From NCBI GenBank assembly GCA_009693505.1, contig SHXD01000023.1, positions 1-40,275 of the forward strand: a stretch of DNA of 40,275 nucleotides, given 5' to 3'. The translations under genes and the position numbers were made by a program. This DNA comes from Limnohabitans sp. GTDB lineage: Bacteria; Pseudomonadota; Gammaproteobacteria; Burkholderiales; Burkholderiaceae_C. The notes beneath the pieces were generated by a model. The model was not told the DNA's origin. It saw only the letters and a program-made list of their open reading frames with translations, and searched no databases. Positions 34,062 to 40,275 of the stretch are shown one piece after another (position 1 is the stretch's first letter; each line of letters opens with the position of its first letter).

Positions 34062-37000
34062 ATGAACACAACTACAACCATGGCTGCAGCCACTTCCACA
34101 GACCCAGCGCTCCAAACTTACGAGCAAGTTGCCGCAGCAAGCAACGAGGTGGCAGGCCTATTGGCCAAGCGTTTGAAATCCGAAACGCAAGGCGAAGTGC
34201 TGTTTTCTGCCGCCGATCGAGGCCGGTACGCCACCGATGCCTCCATTTACCAGGTCACACCGCTGGGTGTGTTTGTGCCCCAACACGCCGAAGAAGTGGC
34301 CACTGCCATGGCCATCTGCCGCGATTTGAAGGTTCCTATTGTTCCAAGAGGTGGCGGCACCAGCCAATGCGGCCAAACCACGGGCGTGGGCTTGGTCATC
34401 GACCACAGCAAACATGTTCGAAATATCCTCAAGCTAGACATCAGCGCTGGCACGGTTGAAGTTCAACCCGGCATGGTCCTAGACACTCTGAATGCGTCTT
34501 TGAAAAAGCATGGCCTCTGGTTTCCTGTAGATGTTTCAACCAGTGCGCAAGCGACGCTTGGGGGCATGGCGGGGAACAACTCGTGTGGCAGCAGATCCAT
34601 TGCCTACGGCAACATGGTTCACAACGTATTAGGTGCCAAAGCATGGCTGAGTAACGGAGAGTTGCTTGATTTTTCACAATTTGAAAATAGCTCTGGGCGT
34701 GCCAAGAAAATTGGTGAGTTCGTCAAACATCTGGCCGTACACCATCAAGCAGAACTTCAAACTCATTGGCCCAAAGTTTTAAGGCGCGTGGCTGGTTACA
34801 ACCTGGACATTTTTGACAACCAAAATGTGCGGCCCTACACCCACGATGGCAAAGTGAACTTGTCGCATTTGTTGGTGGGCAGCGAAGGCACGCTGGCCAT
34901 GACCCAATCGCTCACCTTGAAGCTCAGTGAACTGCCCACAGCCAAGGTGTTGGGCGTGGTGAACTTCAACAGCTTTCACAAAGCCATGGATTCTGCGCAG
35001 CACATTGTGAAGCTGGGTAACGGCAGCTTGACTGCTGTGGAGTTGGTCGATCGAACCATGATTGACTTGTCATTGAAAATTCCAGCCTTCGAGCCAACTA
35101 TTCGCACAGCCATCATTGGCGAACCCGAGGCCATTTTGTTGGTCGAGTTTGCAGGCACAGACAAAGAAAAACTAAAAGGTGAATTGAAACAATTGGTGGC
35201 ACTCATGGGCGACATGGGCTTGCCCAACAGTGTGGTGGAAATGGTCGACGAGGCGCCGCAAAAAAATCTCTGGGAAGTTCGCAAAGCTGGCCTCAACATC
35301 ATGATGAGCTTGAAGGGTGATGGCAAACCAGTGAGCTTCATTGAAGACTGCGCCGTGCCTTTAGAACACTTAGCAGAGTACACAGATGCATTGACGCAGG
35401 TCTTTCAAAAACACGGCACCAAGGGCACTTGGTATGCCCATGCCTCCGTGGGCACATTGCATGTGCGTCCCATTTTAGACATGCGCCGTGATGGTCCCCA
35501 CAAAATGCGCGCCATCGCTGAGGAAGCCAGCGCACTGGTGAGGAAATTCAAAGGCGCCTACAGCGGCGAACATGGCGATGGCCTGTGCCGAGGCGAATGG
35601 ATTGAGTGGCAGTTTGGCCCCGCATTGCAGCAAGCCTTTGCGCAAATCAAACAGCACCTTGACCCCGTGAACTTGCTCAGTCCCAACCGCATGGTCAATC
35701 CACCCAAAATGGACGACACATCGCTCATGCGCTTTGGCAACAATTACAAAATTATTCCCATTCAAACCGCTCTGGATTGGAGTGCGTGGAACGTTCACAA
35801 CGACGCGGCGACAGAGCAAACATCACTTCCCGGCACAGGGCAAGATCCCTCACAAGGCTTGGCCAAAGCCGTTGAAATGTGTAACAACAATGGCACTTGC
35901 AGAAAATTTGATGCAGGCACCATGTGCCCCAGTTTTAGAGTCACGCGCGATGAAGTTCATGCCACACGCGGCAGAGCCAATACGCTGCGATTGGCATTGA
36001 GTGGCCAACTTCAAGGCGGCCTAGAAAGCCCTGAGGTAAAAGAAGCAATGGACTTGTGTGTGGGTTGCAAAGGTTGCAAACGCGATTGTCCTACCGGCGT
36101 TGACATGGCGCGCATGAAAATTGAAGTGCAACATCATTACAACGAAAAGCATGGTTTGCAATTGAAGGACACACTGATATCTAACTTGCCGCGCTATGCG
36201 CACATTGCATCGCAATGGCCTGGCCTCATGAACCTTCGCAACCAATCGCCTTTGTTGGCCAAGTTGGCAGAGTCTCTAACCGGCCTGTCAGCAGAGCGCT
36301 CATGGCCTGAATGGAAAAAGGACCATTTCTTCAACGGCCCTCGTGTCGGTGTTTCGGCAGAAGAAGTCTTAAAGGCCAGCAAGCCTGTGGTTTTGTTTGT
36401 CGACACTTTCAATGGCTACTTTGAGTCTGAAAACGCATGGGCAGCCCACGACGTTTTGTTGGCGGCCGGCTATCAAGTTCACATTGCCAGTCGCACCAAG
36501 CAAGACGCACCCGGCCAGCACCTTTGCTGCGGCCGAACCTATTTGGCCAGCGGGCAAGTGAGTAAGGCCAAAGAACATGCACAAGCTTTACTAGAAGCAT
36601 TGCTGCCCTTCGCACAAAAAGGCATTGCCATTGTGGGTTTAGAGCCATCGTGCCTTTTAACCCTCAGAGACGAGTCTTTGGTCATGGGCTTGGGTGAAAT
36701 GGCTGACACAGTGGCAGCACATGCTGTGTTGTTTGAAGAATTTTTAGCAGCAGAAAACAAATCCGGAAAACTTGATTCACTCAAGGCCAAATTGGGGCCT
36801 GCTCAAAAACCAATTTTGGTGCACGGTCACTGCCATCAGAAAGCCTTCGGTTTGATGCCCTCAGTCACGCAAGTGATTCAACTCATTCCACAAGCCAAAG
36901 TGGACCTGATTGAAAGCAGTTGCTGCGGCATGGCGGGCTCCTTTGGCTATGAAGCTTCGCATTTGGAAGTTTCCAAACAAATGGCAGAGGCCAACTTGTT

Positions 37001-37133
37001 GCCTAGCATTAGAAACAACAAAGATGCTTGTGTGGTGGCTGATGGCACAAGTTGTAGACATCAAATTATGGATGGCACTGAAAGAGATGCCATTCATGTT
37101 GCGTTGTTGTTGGCCCAACATTTACAGAAGTAA
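34062..37133 (+). CDS. FAD/4Fe-4S 2-hydroxyacid dehydrogenase (YdiJ / D-2-hydroxyglutarate dehydrogenase type)
   Basis: A 1023-residue fused flavoprotein-iron-sulfur dehydrogenase of the YdiJ class. The FAD-binding PP-loop is RGGGTSQCGQTTGVGLVIDH (about residues 102-121), followed by the vanillyl-alcohol-oxidase-type segment NNSCGSRSIAYGN. Middle motifs are HASVGTLHVRP and SGEHGDG. The ferredoxin-like part has CNNNGTCRK...MCPSF and CVGCKGCKRDCPTGVD, two Cys clusters. The C-terminal half is CCG domains (HGHCHQKAFG, ESSCCGMAGSFGYEASHL, GLEPSCLLTLRDE), as in heterodisulfide-reductase-like subunits. Such enzymes oxidise D-2-hydroxyacids (2-hydroxyglutarate, lactate) to 2-oxoacids at the membrane. 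Start ATG 34062 is chosen over TTG 34047. The divergent aminotransferase operon may use the product oxoacid; this is inference. Confidence 0.88.
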   Translation: MNTTTTMAAATSTDPALQTYEQVAAASNEVAGLLAKRLKSETQGEVLFSAADRGRYATDASIYQVTPLGVFVPQHAEEVATAMAICRDLKVPIVPRGGGTSQCGQTTGVGLVIDHSKHVRNILKLDISAGTVEVQPGMVLDTLNASLKKHGLWFPVDVSTSAQATLGGMAGNNSCGSRSIAYGNMVHNVLGAKAWLSNGELLDFSQFENSSGRAKKIGEFVKHLAVHHQAELQTHWPKVLRRVAGYNLDIFDNQNVRPYTHDGKVNLSHLLVGSEGTLAMTQSLTLKLSELPTAKVLGVVNFNSFHKAMDSAQHIVKLGNGSLTAVELVDRTMIDLSLKIPAFEPTIRTAIIGEPEAILLVEFAGTDKEKLKGELKQLVALMGDMGLPNSVVEMVDEAPQKNLWEVRKAGLNIMMSLKGDGKPVSFIEDCAVPLEHLAEYTDALTQVFQKHGTKGTWYAHASVGTLHVRPILDMRRDGPHKMRAIAEEASALVRKFKGAYSGEHGDGLCRGEWIEWQFGPALQQAFAQIKQHLDPVNLLSPNRMVNPPKMDDTSLMRFGNNYKIIPIQTALDWSAWNVHNDAATEQTSLPGTGQDPSQGLAKAVEMCNNNGTCRKFDAGTMCPSFRVTRDEVHATRGRANTLRLALSGQLQGGLESPEVKEAMDLCVGCKGCKRDCPTGVDMARMKIEVQHHYNEKHGLQLKDTLISNLPRYAHIASQWPGLMNLRNQSPLLAKLAESLTGLSAERSWPEWKKDHFFNGPRVGVSAEEVLKASKPVVLFVDTFNGYFESENAWAAHDVLLAAGYQVHIASRTKQDAPGQHLCCGRTYLASGQVSKAKEHAQALLEALLPFAQKGIAIVGLEPSCLLTLRDESLVMGLGEMADTVAAHAVLFEEFLAAENKSGKLDSLKAKLGPAQKPILVHGHCHQKAFGLMPSVTQVIQLIPQAKVDLIESSCCGMAGSFGYEASHLEVSKQMAEANLLPSIRNNKDACVVADGTSCRHQIMDGTERDAIHVALLLAQHLQK

Positions 37134-37188
37134 CGCTGGCCCTCTCTTCACTGTAAAAAAGTGAGCGAGCCAAGCATGCAATTTAATT

Positions 37189-39102
37189 TTAAGGCGAAAA
37201 ATTGCACAAGCAATGCGCTGCAGCGCCAAAGGGCTGTTTCTTTTCAATAACTGTTTGCAACCAAGCGAGGTCTTGACCCAAGGTATTTAACAACAAAGCA
37301 TCAGGCCCAGAATGCCCTGACATCACACTCCAAGTTGGCAAATCTATGACCTCACCCGCTAACCAGCCGAACTGGCCTATGAATTTTTGAGCAAACCTTT
37401 CGAAGGGTGAAGTTTTGGGTCCTACATATTTAATAGGAAGTTCTTTGTCACTGCTTTTAGCACCCTCAAGTTTAGCGACCCTAGCTCTGGCCTCATCCAC
37501 CGCATCAGAAAAACTACCAAGCCTGTCAATCAATTTGTGCTCAACCGCTTGAGCGCCTGTCCAGATTCTGCCTTGTGCCAAGTCATCAACCTTGGCCAAC
37601 TCGAGTTTGCGAGTTTGCGAAACCTTGCCAATGAAATCGGCATAGACGTGTTCAATGCTCGATTGCACCAAAGATTGCATGCGAGGGTCTAGCGCTTTTC
37701 TGGGATCGTAGGCACCGGCAAGCCAACTGGTTTGATACCCACCCGTGTTCACACCAATTTTGCTCATTAGACCCTCACCGGTGGGCAACATGGCAAAGAC
37801 GCCAATTGAGCCCGAAATGGTGGCAGGATCGGCAATGATCACATCGGATGCCATTGAAATCCAATAACCACCTGATGCTGCCAAGTTGCCCATGGAAACC
37901 ACAACAGGCTTGCCTTTGTCTTTGGCAATTTGCAGCTGATCTCGAACGAGCTCAGAGCCCAAAACGCTGCCGCCCGGTGAGTTGACTCTGAGCACAATGG
38001 CTTTGACATCTTTGTCTTCGGTGGCTTTGCGAATGCGCTCAGAAGTGGAGATGCCGCCAATTTTGCCGGCAGGCGCGCGGCCATCGCCTATTTCACCTTC
38101 CGCCACAACGATGGCAATGTGCTCACCTTTGACTTTTTTGACTTCAGAGACAAGGTAGTCTTTCCAGCCAACCTGACGGAAAGATTGAATGTTTTCATCT
38201 TTGCCAACGTCTTTCATGAGCGTTTCACGCAATGACTCAAAAGTCTGCAAGCCATCGAGCCACTTCCAATCTAGGGCCAACTGGGCTGCATTGCCTTTTA
38301 CCTTGATTAACGCATCAGGCAGCTTGCCGATGTTTTGATTGATGCTATCTGCAGGTAAATTGCGAGCCTTTTCTACGCCCCCTGTGTACAAAGCCCATAA
38401 CGCATCATAAACATGCGCCTCGGCTTTCAAAGCTTGCTGAGACGGCGCATTCAAAACGAAAGGTTCACCTGCCGACTTGAATTGGCCAACTCGAATGAGA
38501 TTGGCTTTGATACCCAGTTTGTCTAAAGCGTCTTTGTAGTAATTGCGGCTTCTGCCCAAACCCTCAATTAACACGCCACCCATGGGATGCGACAGTACTT
38601 GGTTGGCGTGCGCCGCCAAATAATATTGACGTTGGCCGTAAAAGGTAGACCAGGCAACCACTTGCTTGCCAGACGCTTTGAATTTTTCAATGGCGCTGGC
38701 AGCCTCACGCAAAGAAACCAAGCCACCCCCCTGAAAATCATCTAACTTCAAAAGCAATTTGTCAATGTGCTTGTCTTTGGCTGCTAGCTCCAGCGTCACC
38801 ACCACATCGCGCAAACGAACAGTCTCTGTGGCATTGCCCTGAAGTTCGCCAATGAACTTGTCCTTCAAGCCACCAGGCGATTCTTCAACCAATGCGCCCT
38901 TTAAGTCCATGACCAGAACTGTGTGATCGTCTAGGCTTACTTTGTCTGAATAAAAAACAAACCAGCCAATGCCAACCGCATAAAGAATGACACCAAAAAC
39001 CAACGCCACCCGAAAGCCTTGGAACATCCAATCTGACACTTTGAGAATGCCACGATTGATCAGCTTGTAAAGGTTTTTAATTTTTAAAAATACAGAATTC
39101 AT
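37189..39102 (-). CDS. sppA: Signal peptide peptidase SppA, 67-kDa type
   Basis: Inner-membrane serine protease that degrades cleaved signal peptides. The 637-residue product is of the duplicated, proteobacterial type. A membrane anchor lies at about residues 30-50 (FRVALVFGVILYAVGIGWFVF). The catalytic lysine is K209 in VGQFKSAGEPF in the N-terminal repeat, and the nucleophile is S410 in MGNLAASGGYWISM in the C-terminal repeat, almost exactly the E. coli numbering (K209, S409). NSPGGSVLGSE, typical of the family, precedes it. The C-terminal tail ends AAHCLCNFSP, which I cannot place. The gene converges on the FAD/Fe-S dehydrogenase gene with a 55-bp gap. Confidence 0.95.
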   Translation of the reverse strand: MNSVFLKIKNLYKLINRGILKVSDWMFQGFRVALVFGVILYAVGIGWFVFYSDKVSLDDHTVLVMDLKGALVEESPGGLKDKFIGELQGNATETVRLRDVVVTLELAAKDKHIDKLLLKLDDFQGGGLVSLREAASAIEKFKASGKQVVAWSTFYGQRQYYLAAHANQVLSHPMGGVLIEGLGRSRNYYKDALDKLGIKANLIRVGQFKSAGEPFVLNAPSQQALKAEAHVYDALWALYTGGVEKARNLPADSINQNIGKLPDALIKVKGNAAQLALDWKWLDGLQTFESLRETLMKDVGKDENIQSFRQVGWKDYLVSEVKKVKGEHIAIVVAEGEIGDGRAPAGKIGGISTSERIRKATEDKDVKAIVLRVNSPGGSVLGSELVRDQLQIAKDKGKPVVVSMGNLAASGGYWISMASDVIIADPATISGSIGVFAMLPTGEGLMSKIGVNTGGYQTSWLAGAYDPRKALDPRMQSLVQSSIEHVYADFIGKVSQTRKLELAKVDDLAQGRIWTGAQAVEHKLIDRLGSFSDAVDEARARVAKLEGAKSSDKELPIKYVGPKTSPFERFAQKFIGQFGWLAGEVIDLPTWSVMSGHSGPDALLLNTLGQDLAWLQTVIEKKQPFGAAAHCLCNFSP

Positions 39103-39359
39103 GTTGGTTCTACTGTCCTTACAGAAGCATTTTATTTTTTCAAAACTTCTCGTTCTTTTTTATACTGATCGTACTTGGGTAATTTCACACCCTTTTAAGA
39201 TGACTAGGTATATTAATACAGCTTTATATGCGCGCAGCAGTTGTGGCCACTTAAAATGAAAGCGGCTATTTAAAAGACACCAAGAATTTCATATGCACAT
39301 CAATATCTCGGCTTCAAAAATTTTCGTCTATTCACTTTTTTGAAATTGGAAATCTTCAT
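39103..39359. other. AT-rich 257-bp intergenic region with no gene recognised
   Basis: The divergent spacer between sppA and the following gene is much richer in A and T than its surroundings. I find no tRNA, clear terminator or known motif. A 16-codon frame (ATG 39293 to TGA 39343) is too short and its ribosome-binding site too weak to call. -10-like hexamers are present on both strands but without paired -35 boxes. Confidence 0.5.
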
Positions 39360-40007
39360 ATGACCACAATGCACACATTGGGCTTTTGGTGGGCCTGGCC
39401 TGCAGCCCTTCTGGCATACATTCTCTTTCGCGCCTGGTACGACAACTGGCGAGGCCCGCTAAGCTCAAAGGAGATTGAGCAGTTTATGAACATCACTGCT
39501 GATTTGCCGGGGCCCCACCATACAGACCGCGCTGTATTGAGAGAGTTTCTGGAAGCTGACGACGGCAAAGAATTTGTCATGTGCAACCTTATTAAGCTAT
39601 TCCCCCACCCAGTTGCCCACCCCTTCACAGGGGTGCCTTCACCGGCACAAGACTTGTTGCAGGCATATGTCAAACAATTCGTTGGAGTCTTGCTTTCTGG
39701 CGGTGGACACCCTGTGTTTGCCGGCCGCAAAGTGGCAGGCTACATTGACGCTTGGAATGCACCACCAGATCCGGGTTGGTCTATTGCAGGGATGATGAGA
39801 TACCGTAGCCGACGCGACATGATGAAACTTGCTACAAATGGCAGATTTCTAAAGGCACATCCCTTTAAGCATGCCGCAGTGCAGCAAACATATTCTTTTC
39901 CGACCCAAGTGGTGGCAGAAATGGTGCTACGCCCTAGAAGTGCTGTGGGCTTAGGGCTTGCTTTGGCAGCTTCGCTGGTGCACCTTGGCTCAATCCTATT
40001 TAGCTAA
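39360..40007 (+). CDS. Membrane-anchored DUF1330-like protein
   Basis: A 215-residue protein I cannot name with certainty. Residues 7-26 form a membrane segment (WWAWPAALLAYILFRAWYD) and residues 195-214 a second (AVGLGLALAASLVHLGSILF). Between them is a domain that resembles the dimeric alpha-beta barrel of DUF1330: FVMCNLIKL, a glycine-rich LLSGGGHPVFAGRKVAGYID, then the aromatic-rich WSIAGMMRYRSRRDMMKLA and a Phe/His-rich FLKAHPFKHAAVQQTYSFP. The start is ATG 39360 with a GGAAAT-like site. It is followed by a GNAT gene after 20 nt and may be cotranscribed with it. The reaction, if any, is unknown. Confidence 0.65.
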   Translation: MTTMHTLGFWWAWPAALLAYILFRAWYDNWRGPLSSKEIEQFMNITADLPGPHHTDRAVLREFLEADDGKEFVMCNLIKLFPHPVAHPFTGVPSPAQDLLQAYVKQFVGVLLSGGGHPVFAGRKVAGYIDAWNAPPDPGWSIAGMMRYRSRRDMMKLATNGRFLKAHPFKHAAVQQTYSFPTQVVAEMVLRPRSAVGLGLALAASLVHLGSILFS

Positions 40008-40027
40008 GCTGGGAGGCAGGTAAACCC

Positions 40028-40275
40028 ATGAAAATTGTGATTCGCAAAGATGACCTATCTAGTGGTGAGTCTCAATCTATTGTGCGTGAACACATGGCGG
40101 GCATGCTTGCTAACACGCCCATTGAAAGTGTTCATGCATTACCCTTAGACAAGCTCCGACAAGCCCATATTACTTTTTGGACTGCGTGGGTGGGTGCCGA
40201 GCTTTGTGGGTGTGGCGCTCTTCAAACGCTTGATCAACATCACGGTGAAGTCAAGTCAATGAGAACGAGAGAAAA
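40028..40275 (+). CDS. GNAT-family N-acetyltransferase, partial (3' end outside window)
   Basis: The first 82 codons of an acetyltransferase run off the window end. The product begins MKIVIRKDDLSSGESQSIVREHMAGM and has the GNAT beta strands TFWTAWVGAELCGCGALQTL and HGEVKSMRTREK. The latter matches the start of motif A, where an EVKSMRT-type sequence leads into the acetyl-CoA-binding R/Q-x-x-G-x-G/A loop, not yet reached here. It resembles the YsnE-like subgroup. A GGGAGGCAGG-type ribosome-binding site precedes ATG 40028 at a fair distance. Substrate unknown. Confidence 0.8.
   Translation, partial: MKIVIRKDDLSSGESQSIVREHMAGMLANTPIESVHALPLDKLRQAHITFWTAWVGAELCGCGALQTLDQHHGEVKSMRTRE

Noticed and set aside
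37143..37170. A hairpin-like CTCTTCACT / AGTGAGCGAG between the FAD/Fe-S dehydrogenase and sppA.
   Set aside because: The stem is interrupted and no T tract follows on either strand, so it does not qualify as an intrinsic terminator.
39293..39343. A 16-codon frame that could be a leader peptide before the DUF1330-like gene.
   Set aside because: The ribosome-binding site is weak, there is no attenuator hairpin after it, and frames this short arise often by chance.

Overview
The window looks like a chromosomal segment of a betaproteobacterium of the order Burkholderiales, most likely a Comamonadaceae (Limnohabitans/Rhodoferax/Polaromonas-like). The reasons are the gene order thiD-hemL converging on dusB-fis-purH, three orphan Bug/TctC-type periplasmic receptors, a betaproteobacterial paa fragment and moderate GC. 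This placement is inference from gene content. I see no rRNA, tRNA, IS element, phage gene or CRISPR array. Coding density is very high and no gene looks broken; only the last gene is cut by the window edge.

Layout. 1-7.6 kb is housekeeping: DNA photolyase (phrB), a short rubredoxin starting with GTG, thiD-hemL, a bidirectional terminator, the dusB-fis-purH operon read leftwards, and a YqaA/DedA-type membrane protein. 7.6-14.6 kb is a catabolic island made of two divergent operons. Leftwards are a phthalate-dioxygenase-type Rieske oxygenase, a Bug receptor, a 4,5-dihydroxyphthalate-decarboxylase-like protein and a TauE/SafE permease. Rightwards are a phthalate-dioxygenase-reductase-like flavo-iron-sulfur protein, a Gfo/Idh/MocA (Pht4-like) dehydrogenase and a MarR regulator. 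Together these would convert phthalate, or a close relative, to protocatechuate. The 131-bp divergent region holds a near-consensus sigma-70 promoter for the oxygenase operon, with a perfect 16-bp palindrome over its -10 box and start site.

14.6-20.7 kb holds ychF (leftwards), a MobA-like nucleotidyltransferase, a UbiH-family hydroxylase and a DsbC-like / DUF3429 / M61 peptidase run with start-stop overlaps. 20.7-25.6 kb holds the phenylacetate genes paaG-paaI-paaK, divergent from an enoyl-CoA hydratase followed by a MATE exporter; a TetR-type palindrome lies between the divergent units. 25.6-28.2 kb holds a type II asparaginase, an exported SUMF1-fold protein lacking the FGE active-site cysteines, a small cupin and a His-rich exported protein.

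28.2-34.0 kb is a compact leftward six-gene operon: class V aminotransferase, Bug receptor, AtuA-family protein, separate AtuA C-terminal-like protein, second Bug receptor and a lipoprotein-like SAM methyltransferase. It diverges from a 1023-residue FAD/4Fe-4S 2-hydroxyacid dehydrogenase. Its substrate is unknown, and it is the most plausible undescribed pathway here. 37.2-40.3 kb holds sppA, a 257-bp AT-rich gap, a membrane-anchored DUF1330-like protein and the start of a GNAT acetyltransferase.
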